Part shown: one piece after another, positions 34,531-46,252 of the stretch | How positions within the stretch are numbered: position 1 is the first letter of the stretch | Layout of the letters: each line of letters starts with the position of its first letter | Assembly (NCBI GenBank): GCA_013339895.1 | Contig: JABACO010000004.1 | Span: 12,468,313-12,532,312 of the forward strand | DNA: 64,000 nucleotides | Direction of reading: 5' to 3' | From: Ephydatia muelleri | Lineage: Eukaryota > Porifera > Demospongiae > Spongillida > Spongillidae | Made by a program: the position numbers and the translations under genes | Notes under the pieces: generated by a model | Told to the model about the DNA's origin: nothing | The model's input: the letters and a program-made list of their open reading frames with translations, nothing else | Database searches by the model: none

Positions 34531-36412
34531 CAGCTTGCAGTACACAGGGGTGGACATCAGGTCCTTGCACAATCCCTTGAATGCAGGCAAGACATCCTCC
34601 ATGTCACAACACGTGTTCCACACTGTCTTGGTCAGCCATGGCACGTCTGGCTTTGCAGGGCGTTCCTGGGGAGGAGGAGGAATGGAATGTTGTCTGTAGT
34701 CATAATGAAGAGAGGCAACAGTGTGACCATGTACATACTGTAATGCCAGGTAGTGTGAATCACATAATGATCTTGTAATCCACAAATATATATATATTTT
34801 AAAATTCTACATACATGTACAACTGTACATGTACACAAACTCCAATACCATGCACTATCTCCTTGATACCTGCCCCCTCATCCCACATACATGTACATGC
34901 ATACATGTATGCACACATTGTGCACATCTATACACATTCCACTCTCACAACACCTCTCATGCACTGACCTTGTCCACACCCCCAGCTCCCCTCAGGAAGT
35001 AGTTCCAGTCTGCAGCAGAGATGGCCCCAGCCTGCCTCATGATGTCAGCACACAACATGAAGGAGAACACAAGCTTGTGCTGCTCAAAGAGACCTCTGAG
35101 TAAGAGAGAGAGGGAGGGGAGTGGCAGAGGGGGAGGGGGAATAATACATGTGTGTTTTAAAGAAGTGTACCAAAGTCCCACCCACGCATTGTCAGCCCCG
35201 CCCACAGACCCCACCTACCTGGCCACGTTGGTATAGATGGTGCTAGTGGTGCTCTTAAGCAATATCTCCAGCCTCTTCTCCAGGTCCTTGGAATGTGGAC
35301 TGTTCTTGATACACAGGTTGAATAGCTGCAAACATAGAGGGAGGGGAGGAGTAAGGGGGAGTGGGATGTGAGGGAGAGAAGGGTATGGCATGACCAACAG
35401 AAAGTGGACAAGGTTTAGCTCCAAATGGTGCCCATCCCACTCCCCACCTGGTTGAAGTACTTGAGGGAGAACTGGTACATGGGGTCCACCTCTGCCAGAG
35501 TGGCCACCACAAAGTACATCACAGACCCCCTGGTGGCCACAGGACTGTACTTCTCTCTGGCAGTGGTGATCTGGACCTCTGTCTGCTCAGCCTCAGCTAG
35601 CTGCTTGGAGATCTGGGCAAAGGTGACCTAGGGAAGGCAGCCCATGTGTAAGGAGATGGATAGTACAGTGTACATGTAGATGTCCAATGGTAAACATTTA
35701 GTGTATTTTTAATGGTTAAATAAATTTTATTAGGTGTGCATATTTTTGCCTTGATAAATACTTGTAAGAACATGAAATTACTTTGATGTTTGAGTATTTC
35801 CATTTATCATCATAGGCATTTGCATCCAATAATATTCTACATGTAATCAGCTAATTATCATCTTCTTACATTTATATGTATGTGATTGTATCCACTTCAT
35901 CTACTGGTACATCTGCACTGCAAATAATGGCTAACCTTTGAAGCATCTAGTGTTTCTATCAGCTTCTCATCATCTTAAATAATGCCAGTGGACTCAAACA
36001 GCAACTTCAGAATCGTATCTTCAATTCTCTGCGAGAAAGAGGGGGTGGTCACACCCACAGGGGAGTGGTCACACCCACATGGGGAGGGGCCCACAGTTAC
36101 CTTCAGCTCATTCTTGGCCTTGTTGATGTCCACTATCAGCTCTTTCCTCTGCTGCTCCAGGTCCTCACGTTCCAACTTGACCACATCGCTCAGCAGCTGG
36201 TCCTCCAGACCTGATTTGGTGACGGTGAAGTTGATGATGGTGACACCTCGGGGAGGTAGTGGGGGTTGGACATCTTGGTGGTCATGTAGAACCTGAAGTT
36301 CTTGTCATAGTCCACATCACTGTCCCCCAGCCTGATGAGCAGACGGCCCCCTTGGACGAAGGTCTGTTTAAGCAGCACAGGCTCCAGGGATGGGTCCAAC
36401 TGTTCCCCTACC

Positions 36413-36779
36413 TGGGAGGGAGGAGAGGGAGAGGGGGAGAGGGAGAGGGGAGAGGGAGAGGGAGAGGAGAGGGGAGAGGGGGAGAGGGGGAGAGGGAGAG
36501 GGGGGGGGGAGAGGGGAGAGGGGGAGAGGGAGAGGGGGGAGGGAGAGGGGGAGAGGGAGAGGGGGAGAGGGAGAGGGGGAGAGGGGAGGGGGGGGGGGGG
36601 AGAGGGAGAGGGGGAGAGGGAGAGGGGAGAGGGAGAGGGGAGGGGGAGAGGGAGGGGGGAGAGGGAGAGGGGGAGGGGGAGGGGGGAGGGGGAGGGGGGG
36701 GGAGAGAGGGAGGGGGGAGGGAGGAGAGGGAGAGGGGAGAGGGAGAGGGGGAGAGGGAGAGGGGGAGAGGGAGAGGGGA
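36413..36779. repeat. Polypurine tract (GGGGAGA)n in a dynein intron
   Basis: About 365 bp composed almost only of G and A on the plus strand, so polypyrimidine on the coding strand. It ends directly at the acceptor of exon 36101-36411. Open frames in it are artefacts. Confidence 0.95.
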
Positions 36780-39530
36780 TTGTGTCACAACAATAGAATA
36801 TCACATGTACATAACTACAAAAATACGATTACATGATATACATGTATGTACATCATACACGTACATGTACTGCAGGAACATACATAAAATGTACAAATGT
36901 ACATGTACGTTTGTACAATGCACATGTACATATATGTACATTTGTACGCTAAGCATAAACCCACACCCCCACACCCACATGCACATGGACCACACCTCCT
37001 CCAGTAGCACAGGTGTCCCTATTCTGATGGCGTTCTCCAAGGTCCTCAGGTAGTTGGGGTCTGTCAGCTTGATCACCTTCAGCCCATTGCGGCCCTCCAT
37101 GCTGCGTATCCACCTGTCGGCCTGCTCCTGGGGGTCGATCATCAGGGGCCAACGTCTGCCCCGGGTCACCAGAACAGCGTTCTCCGTGGAGACGTTGTCC
37201 CAGGGAAGTCCGCACTCGTTCCACTGCCTGATCTCATAGGGATCAGCTAGCACATTCTCACCAGGCTGAGGTCATCTGACACAGGATCTTCAACTCCCGG
37301 CAGAGGGAAACCCATGAGCTCATCAGCTGGAGGTGCTAGCCATGTACATGTGAAGGCAAGTCATTTAATCATGTGTGAACACAACAAAAAATTGGCCGAC
37401 CTTCTCTCTGTAGGAGCTGGTGAAGGCTCCATATTATGCCACACAGGCTGCTGCCACAAACACATTCCCCACCACATTCCCTATCTCGTCATCAAATCGC
37501 TAGGGAGGAGAGGAGGGAGAGGAAGAGAGGTGGCAAGCAAGGGGGAAAACTTGAGGTATTCTGGCATGTTGTCGTGCTGACTACTCACCTTGACGGACTC
37601 TGCCCACCTGACCTGCTCATCGGCCAAGCCTGTGGTGAGTTTGGCTGCACGCTTCAGCCTGGCCTGGGTCTGCTCCATGTTCTTGGTCAGCTTGTCCTTC
37701 TCATCCACACTCTTCTCAAAGCCAGCCTGGAGCTCTGCTATCTGGATGGGTGGGGGGCATTTATTGGAGAAGGCAACACAGGGGGATGCTATAAGGTGTG
37801 TACTCTCAGCACACATCAGCCATTACTTTGGCTTCAATATCAGACAATGCTTTCTGTTTCTCCTGCAGCTGGGCCATCACCTTGGCTAGCTCTCCCTCAG
37901 CCGTCTTCAACCTAACCAAAAAGGTCATGTGCTCCATCACCATGACAACAGACCACACCCCTATAGTTACCTCTCCCTCTTAGGCTCCACAGTCTTGGCT
38001 ACATGGGCATACAGGTCTATGGCACGGACCCACAGGCACATGGACTTGCATGCCTACAGGAAGGAGGTGTGGCCTCAAACTGTAGTCTCCACCAATGTGT
38101 GAAGGCCAGCCTTAGAGGTCTTCTCCACGATCTCTAGCAGGAACTTTGGGTTGTCTATGTACTTCTTGAGCTTCTTCAGAGTTGACTCTGGGATGTTATC
38201 CTCAGGGAGGGTGAGAGGGAGGGTGAGGTTGTGGGAGGGGCTTAGTACTTTACATACAGTATGCGTGTACATGTACATGTATGTGCAGAAGTGTCTACTA
38301 CTACAGTATAAAGTTTGGAAATAGAGCCAATATAAGGATATGTGTACTAATACATGTACATATGTGTACACAAACTCCACTAAACATGCACATGTGCCAG
38401 ACCACACCCATACATGTACATAACTGTATGGGGAAGGGGTACTGTACCTTGTCATAGTCAATCATCTTCTTCATCAGGCTGGAGTCCCCCAATACCTGCT
38501 TAGCACTGGTCCAGTCAGGCCTGGTGTTGAACAGGATACAGATGCTTTCCATCACCGTGGCAACAAGCTCAGGTGGACTGCTGAACACACAGATCTCTGA
38601 AATGTAACTTTTGTCCAAAGCATCCAAGGCCTGAGGGAGGGAGGGAGGGATGGAGGGAGGGAGGGAGGGAGGGAGGGAGGAATCGAATACTGTATTATTT
38701 ATGCACCATAGTATACTATACATCTACATACATGTATATATAGATATAGTGAAATGGGCAGATTACATGCACATGTACACATCTACATGTACATGTGTAT
38801 GAGGATGATAAGAAATATCATGTCAATAAGGTACATGTGTATGTACATGTATGTATATCCACAGCTGGAACCAAAGGGACATACATGTAGTCACCTGGTG
38901 CACTCACCTGGTTATCAGTGAAAAGGAACACGGAGTCCTGATTGAGGTCCTCGTGGAAGGCTGTGTAGTCGTATCCCCTGCTGAGCTCTATTTGGAAGCA
39001 CTTGTACCCACACATGTGGGCAGCTAGCCTTGTCAGGCTCTGCTTGCCTGTGCCCCCCACGCCCACCAGGAGGGCATTACCTCGGGGCTGCCGAACCATG
39101 CGAGCTATCCTGGGGGGGGGGTGGGGGGTGGGGGGGAGAGGGATTGGTAGCTTATAGCTCTGCATACGCTGCTGTTGCTCCCTTTTTGTGAGCATTAGAA
39201 TCAGATCCGTCATCAATGCCCTAAGAGGACTTACAACTACTATATGATCAATCCACTTTTCCCCTTTGCTGGTTGAAATCACTCAGCAGCACGACGACTC
39301 CCCTGTCGCATTAGGAAGGCAGATAAACACATCCTGCTGTTTCAGGAAGCTTTATGTTAGCAACCACTGCTCAGAAGAAACACTTTGATACCCTAGTATC
39401 AGTGCAACTAACAGGACTGCATCAACATCTGTATTGAGCCTCTGACTTTCATGCATGTGGCTGCAATTTGATTGTAGCGTTGAAATTCCAATGCCGTAAC
39501 TGCCCATTGGCCATGATTTAACAACTTTCC

Positions 39531-39588
39531 TCGTAGCGGTGATGTAATCCATCCAACTGTGGTTAGAGGGTCTGGGTACGAGACTATG
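39531..39588 (-). repeat. Half copy of the TAGTCTCGTACCC foldback MITE
   Basis: CGTAGCGGTGATGTAATCCAT through GGGTCTGGGTACGAGACTA matches the right arm of the 32.15 kb hairpin. The other arm is missing. Confidence 0.7.
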
Positions 39589-39589
39589 T

Positions 39590-39960
39590 GAGTGTATGTG
39601 GTGTGTGTGGACATTGGGTTGAGTACAGGTTGTGATTGTAAGTGGTATGTATGAACTTTGGGATGAGTGCACATTGTCTGGAGGAGGTTGGTGTGTGAAG
39701 ATGGAAGTGGTTTGCATGAGTGTATGGCGTTGGGGAGAGTACACTTGGAGGAGGGTTGGTGTGTTGTATGGGTTTTGGGGAGAGTACACATGGAGGAGGG
39801 TTGGTGTGTGTGAGGGTTGGTGTGTTGTATGAATGTATGCCGGTGTGTGATGAAGGTGCACTAAGGGATGAGGGCAATGGTTACTATGTTGTATGAGTGT
39901 ACACGGATGTGGGTAGAGGTGGTTTGTGTGAGTGCTGGGTGAATGTCTGGATGAGTGTGT
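39590..39960. repeat. Degenerate GT-rich tandem repeat, about 40-bp unit
   Basis: Several diverged units with the core GGGGAGAGTACACATGGAGG and GAGGGTTGGTGTGTTGTATG. Open frames over it are repeat artefacts. Confidence 0.7.
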
Positions 39961-40499
39961 GTTGTGTGTGAAGTGTGGTATGTTATAAACAGGTATGCAG
40001 CTGTAAGTGGAGTGTCTAATGATATGATTGTATACATGTTGCAGATAGTATGGATAAAATGGGTGTAGCTATACATAGCTATACATGGGATGATTGGTAT
40101 TGAGTATATACTGCCTGAATTTTCAATATCATGCACTTCTATCTCTGCCTGTAGGAGTTCTAGCTCCAATCCATCTTCCTCTACTTGATTGTTGTCCACT
40201 TGTGCGCTTCCTACAGTTGGCATTGGCTCAATGAGTACTGTCAGTAACCATCAGTAACCATCATTCAGCATCAGCAGTTATCCAGCGCTGTTCACCACTC
40301 CAGCTTTGACATGTCTAATAATTCAGTTCATGCGTGTTTATTGTTGTAGTGCCTTTTTAATTTTTTTAATGCCCGCTATTGTTATCATTTCTAACAGCTA
40401 GGTTATGATATTAGTGTGGACAGTTCACATTGAACATATGTGATGCTAATAGAAGGTTGTTACTATCTTATTCAGTCACATGTATGTGCAGGTAATTGG

Positions 40500-40638
40500 T
40501 AGTCTTGTACCCAGACTCTGATTCCCACAGCTGCAGATGGACTACATCATTGCTTAGGTCTTTCCATGTACACATGTACTGGTGATGTAATTAATCTGCA
40601 GCTTGGTAATCAAGGTCTCGGTATGAGGTATGAGACTA
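40500..40638. repeat. Foldback MITE, diverged copy
   Basis: The left arm (TAGTCTTGTACCCAGACTCT, then GCTGCAGATGGACTACATCA) pairs imperfectly with the right arm ending in GAGACTA. Same family as 32.15 kb, with a longer loop. Confidence 0.7.
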
Positions 40639-40724
40639 CTTCCTGTATGTATGTGGTACAATTCCCATGACTAGCGATTGACACAAACCCATAGAGGACA
40701 ATTAACCTTATTATTACCTTTCCC

Positions 40725-40935
40725 CCCAGGACAGACACTTAAATAGCCCCCAAGGACAAGTTATTATAAATATCTCGCCCCCTAGACAGGCGTGTAAACA
40801 CCCCCCATGCAGGACAAGCTTCTTGTGTATCCTCCCATCCGGGACAGACACGTAAACACCCCCCAGGACAAGCTTCTTGTGTACCCTCCTCCTCTCCCCC
40901 CCCCCCCCCCCCCAACCGGGACATAAATTCCAATA
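40725..40935. repeat. C-rich tandem repeat, about 60-bp unit
   Basis: Two to three imperfect units containing CCCCCAGGACAAGCTTCTTG and GGGACAGACACGTAAACACC, followed by a poly-C run. No gene. Confidence 0.7.
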
Positions 40936-41023
40936 CCCCCCTGGACACCATTTATTGTCATCCATAGGGGTGTATGATTAAATAATGGAATAGCCCAATG
41001 TGGGTTGGCTTCTGAGGCTCCTC

Positions 41024-41130
41024 CTAGTCTCGTACCCAGACCCAAATGTACTTAACGATGAAAGTATGGTGATGTCATACTGTAAGCGATTATCATCGTT
41101 ACGTACAATTGGGTCCGGGTACGAGACTAG
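41024..41130. repeat. Foldback MITE with candidate target duplication
   Basis: The left arm CTAGTCTCGTACCCAGACCC and right-arm complement CTAGTCTCGTACCCGGACCC bound about 107 bp. Both flanks carry GCTCCTC, a candidate 7-bp target-site duplication. The interior has GATGATAATCG-like complementary segments. Same terminal family as 32.15 kb. Confidence 0.75.
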
Positions 41131-41370
41131 GCTCCTCCCCCAGGCACAGATGGGGAAAATGCAGTGCTAGGACTGGAGTGCCCCTCCCCGGGGCGGCGCC
41201 GTCCATGGCATTGGCGCCCCTCATCTTCATCCTGGTACCCCCCCCCCCCCCCCCCCCCCCTTCTTATAGAAATGTTTGGATACACTAAACTGTAAGTGAA
41301 TAAAGGTACAATAAAATATAATACACGCATCATATAGGCTATTTTCGAGGAAGGGTGCATGGGCGCCTCT

Positions 41371-41550
41371 ATGGGGGGTGATCACTGCCAAAATTCACAC
41401 CCCCTATTCAATTATCAGGGGGGGGGGGGGGGGGTCAGTGAAGTGGGGGGGGGGGGGGGGGGGGGGGGGTATGCAGATTGTGGCAAGGCATGTCCAAGTT
41501 CCATTCCATACCAATCCCAATATCATGCCATACCGATCCTTTTCCATTGT
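41371..41550 (+). repeat. Left arm of a long inverted repeat carrying an integrase 5' end
   Basis: It matches 46965-47173 in inverted orientation. Shared words are GTGATCACTGCCAAAATTCA, CCCCTATTCAATTATCAG, GTCAGTGAAGTGGGG and CATGCCATACCG. It encodes QIVARHVQVPFHTNPN, the same beginning as the minus-strand integrase ORF (QIVAKQVQVPFRTNPN). It contains two long poly-G runs (41418-41434 and 41445-41469). Confidence 0.8.
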
Positions 41551-41757
41551 GGGCGTATAAACAAATGGCGTCATAAACGAATCAACGTTACGTCAGCGTA
41601 CGTACGCGTCCAAAACAAAACATTTGATACAAAAATTGTTGTGCAATCGGGAAGTTAATTAAGAGTGAGCACACATTCAGAACAACTTTTTCTGTTTATA
41701 CGCCCACATATGACGTTTATTGTTTATACGCCCACAATGGAAAAGGATCGGGCATCT
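41534..41757. repeat. Inverted repeat, 31-bp arms
   Basis: CGATCCTTTTCCATTGTGGG plus CGTATAAACAA at the left is complementary to 41722-41754. The left arm overlaps the end of the integrase-derived arm, so the element may have formed from or inserted into it. Confidence 0.75.
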
Positions 41758-41809
41758 TAAATGCTGCAATTCATTCTCTAACAGTTCTGCTAGCCAAGGG
41801 TTCGAGGAA

Positions 41810-41955
41810 TGCATAACATAACGCTAGTACACAAATTCCTAACGCTAGCCCCAACGCTAGCCATAGAAATCCCAACTCTAGCGAAAGAAACCGAAAGCTA
41901 AAGAAACCCTATTCACAAACGCTAGCCAAAGCTTTCTCATCGCTAGCCCCAGGCT
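41810..41955. repeat. Cluster of AACGCTAGCC words
   Basis: CGCTAG occurs about six times in 150 bp, in variants of AACGCTAGCCC/A. No coding signal. Confidence 0.5.
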
Positions 41956-42069
41956 GACGAGTAAGTAAATTCACATGTTATTGAGATAAAACATCGACCT
42001 AGTGCAGGTGCAACAAACGGCGTTCCCGGCCATAAATTCTGTCCCTATTTTTGTTGGGCCCACTTTTTA

Positions 42070-42124
42070 CGTAGAGATGTGATCCACCCGCTGCTGTGAA
42101 AATCTGGGTCTGGGTACAAGACTA
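42070..42124 (-). repeat. Half copy of the TAGTCTCGTACCC foldback MITE
   Basis: ACGTAGAGATGTGATCCACC through TCTGGGTCTGGGTACAAGACT matches the right arm of the family. The left arm is missing. Confidence 0.65.
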
Positions 42125-44470
42125 CGGCATGAATGAGCTCCATCCTACACATTTGGGTCTGGATATGAGAATATAATATGGACAGCAGACTCCCTCTTTC
42201 TGATTACAGCTCTTGCTTCCCTTGCTGCAGCAGATATTTATGACGGTTCGAAGGTATAGAGTAGATTCATTTATTAGATAGATCTATGTATTGCAATTGT
42301 TCTTGTATGCATACATGTATATAGCCACTATTAGTAAGAACATTCTCTTATAAAAAGTTAGCGGTACGTAGGATACGTACAGATACAATATCCCTATATT
42401 TAGCAATATAAATGTAATGCAGTTGTAGAATCTGTAATCACTATTTTTACTCTATCATTGCATTAATAAATCCTCAGAGAATGTTTTTATGATATTGAGA
42501 ATCCGCAAGCAAACATGCTGATCGCACAAACTCAGACTGATGGGGCATTTAAATAAACGTCATTGCTAGACTTTCTCTACTTTTATCTTCAAATCAGCAC
42601 TGCAAAATATTTCGTGGAACGACAATGATGCTACAAAATTTCACTATGACACTTATCCATTACAACGAGGCATAATTACAATACTCTGTATAGACAAGGA
42701 CTGGTGGGGAAATATATACATGCCACAATGATCGAAAAATTACTAAGAGCTATAGGTAATATATGGGACAGTGTCCAGCAAAATTGGGCTTGTGGGGTTA
42801 TAATTTTATCACTATAAAAATTGCACGTTGTACTAAACAACACATCTTCGCGACGGTATTACCTTTTCCTTTCAAATTTCTTACACTTGTTCTCACACCA
42901 TTTCACTGTGTGAAAATCGATTTTTGTGATCTAGACCTTTTCCGTGCCGTGGATACAACAATCGTTAACCCTGCTTCAGCCTAATTTTGAGCGTTATTAA
43001 AAAATCGGCAAGCTATATGCATGCACTAGCTGTATACAGACCTTCTAGGAAGTTAAGAAATCTATGCAGAATTTTTCAGCCGGCAGACAGCTGGTATTAC
43101 AGGAAGTGTTCAGTTAGAAGTAGGGGTAAAGCTATATTGTTTTTTTTTAACGTCTTTATACACGACGTCGTATACAGGTGAGTTATCCAATCACAACAAG
43201 GCACCAGTACACTGAGTACAGTGATGATGTGCCAGACTAGTGAGAACGGACAAGACACGTAGGTAAGCCAGAAGGTAGGAAGCTTCTGCACTGTACCTGC
43301 TCCCTGCTTCAAAACTCAGAGATAGGTGTCTATGATACTTCACTTGGAAGGTTTTGTATACATGTACCTGCAAATAAGAAGAGGCAGACAGCGTTAGCAA
43401 CACTAACTCCATTTCGGCTTATGCAATTTTTTAGTATTACCTTATATAATGATTTACAACAATGACCCAAAGTGTCAAGAGCTAGGGTGGGTATGTGTTC
43501 CTCTGGCAGTGGTATCTTATATACGAAGAAACAAAAATAGTTTTATATGACATATAGAACATTTAAGAGTTTGTGTTGAACGTCAAGTTAGTGTGTGGTT
43601 GGTCACTACCTTAAATAGTGTACACTAGTTTAAACGGACTGGCAGAGAAGCACAAGAGTTGTAGGTACATACTCTGTACCATGCATGCATATGCATGGGG
43701 CAAGTATGGGCCATACTTAAAGAGAATTCAGTCCAGTGCCCAGGTATAGTAAGAATTCTGGAGGTGTTCAAGCGAGAAGAGTGATCTGAGGATGAGTGTA
43801 TTTTGTTAGTAGATGACGAGTTATCTTTGTGCATGCAGGCTTTATCAGGAGGAGCATACTGTACATAGCACATAGCACCCGTCGTAAAAAACAAATCAGT
43901 TTCTGTTAGTTTATTGGGTACGGAGAAATAAATGCACTCAGACATGCAGAGTGCAAACAAGCATAGAAAATGGTATACTACACAGCACCCACCGCACGCG
44001 AGCTTAAACTTAATGAGGCCATGCACACATCCACACATGCATATATCATGCACTCAAAATTGCTCATAAGGCATACTGCGCCTGCTCATATGAGATTTTA
44101 GGTACAAACTCCTGCTCCTGCTCCTGGTTTTAGCTACACCCGTAAGACAACTTAATTAGTCAACCGACCGGCTTTACAGCGGGCCGCCCGTTTTGAAGCC
44201 GGTCGACCGGCTGCAAAGCGGGTCAAAGGTTGTGAATCGGTAGGGCTTAGATGAGATTCATGCTATTGCAAGAATTCATGCGCTATATGCGGATGTGTAA
44301 AATATCTCATACTGATAGTGCAAGCGGTTATCAGTTGGCCGCACGGTTGTTCAATTCCATTGAAACATGTTTAGAAAAGTAATATTGAAACGTACTAGCG
44401 TCATACCCCGACAACGAAATGACCTTTGGAATGAACAGCAAAACACATGACAAGTTTATGGTATCCAGCT
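42125..44470. other. Intergenic, no supported gene
   Basis: Only short open frames without motifs. The sole structure is a palindromic word cluster at 44160-44226. Confidence 0.55.
44160..44226. repeat. Palindromic GACCGGCT cluster
   Basis: GACCGGCTTTACAGCGGG and GACCGGCTGCAAAGCGGG repeat about 40 bp apart around the palindrome CCGGTCGACCGG. Confidence 0.6.
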
Positions 44471-44926
44471 ATTTATTGAGGGTGTCAGACAGCTGGGGCT
44501 TCCTAGTCGCGTTCGTGGAGACAGAGGTGGAGAAAACGTTGGAGTAGCTAGATTTATGGTGGAGCATCCTTTAAGGGGACCAGGAAGAGGGAGCTTCATA
44601 GCTGGGCGCAGTGTTCACAACCAGCGTATTGAGAGGTTATGGTTGGATGTATATAAGCAGTGCACTATAGTTTTTTACAACCTGTTTTATGCCTTGGAGG
44701 AAGAAGGGCTTCTAGACTGTGACAACGAAGTACATCTGTTTTGTCTCCACTATGTATATATGAGTCGCATAAACAGAGCGCTGGAGGTATTCAAGCAAGC
44801 ATGGAACCTGCATCCTCTAAGTTCTGAAGGCAACCTGTCGCCCTGTCAGCTTTGGATTGCAGGGTGTGATTCAGTGTCCATGACAGATGTAAGTAATTAA
44901 TACTATTGCAAATTCTAGTGGTCTGT

Positions 44927-44974
<48 letters not shown>

Positions 44975-45199
44975 AGGATGAATCACAAGAGTTTGGTATT
45001 GATTGGACCTCTTCCTGCCACTCCTGATGATGGGACCGAATTAGATGCAGTCATAGTTCCACCCATCACCTCGCTCCTTCCAGAAGGTGTCCAACAGGAA
45101 CTGCTAACAACCATCGACCCACTTGGCCCAAGCTTGACTACGGAGTTGACCTATATAGGTCTACTTTGGAATTCATTCTCAGTCATTGAACCACCTTAA
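44471..45199 (+). pseudogene. IS3-like (IS3EU-type) integrase, C-terminal exons
   Basis: The exon at about 44471-44888 encodes [20 protein letters not shown], with the second catalytic Asp in RGDRGGEN, and [13 protein letters not shown], with the catalytic Glu. It ends at a GTAAGT donor (44889). A short intron made largely of a GT microsatellite follows. After the acceptor near 44975 the frame reads EFGIDWT, then shifts to GPLPATPDDGTELDAVIVPP, then to YGVDLYRSTLEF, so at least two frameshifts are present. Such DDE integrases are found in eukaryotic IS3-like DNA transposons. The N-terminal part is not upstream on this strand; a matching N-terminal exon lies on the opposite strand at 46253-47056. 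Confidence 0.7.
44934..44972. repeat. GT microsatellite inside the intron
   Basis: (GT)n of about 38 bp making up most of the intron and ending at the TTTAG acceptor. Confidence 0.95.
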
Positions 45200-46252
45200 T
45201 TTGTATATTCTGCTGTTATATCGCATTTATATGACCTACGGTGTCTGGCGTGCAGCATGTGACAAAGTTACGCCCCGTTGCGGTTACTAGTTTATGCATG
45301 TGTGCTAAGTGCATCATCATGTGGCTGACAACTTCAGGCAGTACATTGAGTTAATGCTGCCACTTAGAAAGCCCATGCATGTCTCCCTCAGAAGTGAGTG
45401 CTGCTATACTGAGTGATGTGATGGTTCACCATGGAGTAGATCTCCCAACCAGAAGTGAAATGCATATGGCAGCTGATGTATTGAGGAGAGAGGTTTCTAG
45501 AAGTCTTCCCAGCTGATGAGTGCCTCTTGCAAGTCCCTACCTGTGGAACAGTTAGGTTTGTCAACTATCCTTTTTATAGTTAATAGTATTTTCCAACATG
45601 AGGTAACTACAAGATTTGGCCTACTTGGGGAGCATGCAAAATCCAGCCTGTTCCACCAGTACCACACCATGAATGACAAGCTCTAACGACTTGTGTCCAT
45701 ATAGTAAAGCACCACTTTCTAACACTTCAGTTGTATCACCACCCAAAAATAACAACTCTTTATAAACGCTCGAAAATCGCAAAAAAAAAAAGGCTATATA
45801 GTTTTGTTTGTGTATAACTTTGCAAAAATTATTGTTCTCGATTATATAGCCTGCACACAAAAAAAAGTGTTTCTTGCTGGATATCTTACAGTATCTTCCT
45901 CCACCTTCCTAGGCTACTCTCCATTCCATCTTTACATAGCTGCCTCCCCTAGCCTCCACCCAACAAATTAAAGAGGTCGTGGGAAATCCATTATTTCTAG
46001 CTGAGAGGCCTGTGTTATGTTCTTTTGAGGTAGGCCGTTGTCGAAGGCCACAGTTCTTTATGAGAGTGCGGCTCAAAGACAAAGTGCACAGCCGGGTCAC
46101 AGTACTAGTACTGTGTCAGCTCGATTATTGTCACAGCAATGTAAGTAAACAATTCTGCGACTGTAGCCATCAATGCAACCGTGTATCACAAAACGCCACC
46201 TAAATGCAAAGGAAATTGAATCATACTTTGCATGGAGTATACAGTATACATT
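45200..46252. other. Spacer between opposed integrase halves
   Basis: No supported coding sequence. The minus-strand continuation expected after the donor near 46256 was not found here. Confidence 0.55.

Larger units (their letters stand above)
33987..39109 (-). pseudogene. Axonemal dynein heavy chain, internal 15-exon fragment
   Basis: Minus-strand exons with GT/AG borders: 38908-39109, 38448-38630, 38093-38210, 37971-38053, 37827-37911, 37589-37741, 37401-37499, 36996-37326, 36101-36411, 35936-36028, 35448-35627, 35219-35325, 34979-35095, 34519-34665 and 33987-34135. The first carries the AAA4 P-loop GVGGTGKQSLTRLAAHM. The stalk follows ([23 protein letters not shown]-like MIDYDK, coiled coil), then the AAA5 region ([39 protein letters not shown]) and KYFNQ to FQKLIMI. 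Dynein heavy chains drive ciliary beating. Defects: in-frame TAA at 37434-37436 in place of a Tyr codon, in-frame TAA in exon 35936-36028, frameshifts near 37259 and 36258, a disrupted last exon, and about 12 residues missing after FHEDLN. The N-terminal half and motor end are absent from the window. Subfamily not assigned. Confidence 0.88.

Noticed and set aside
34171..34743. 190-codon proline-rich plus-strand frame
   Set aside because: Antisense of the splice-donor minisatellite in the dynein intron.
36190..37053. Open frames of RGRGE or PPSPSP composition
   Set aside because: Frames over the GGGGAGA intron tract, antisense or sense to dynein; low complexity.
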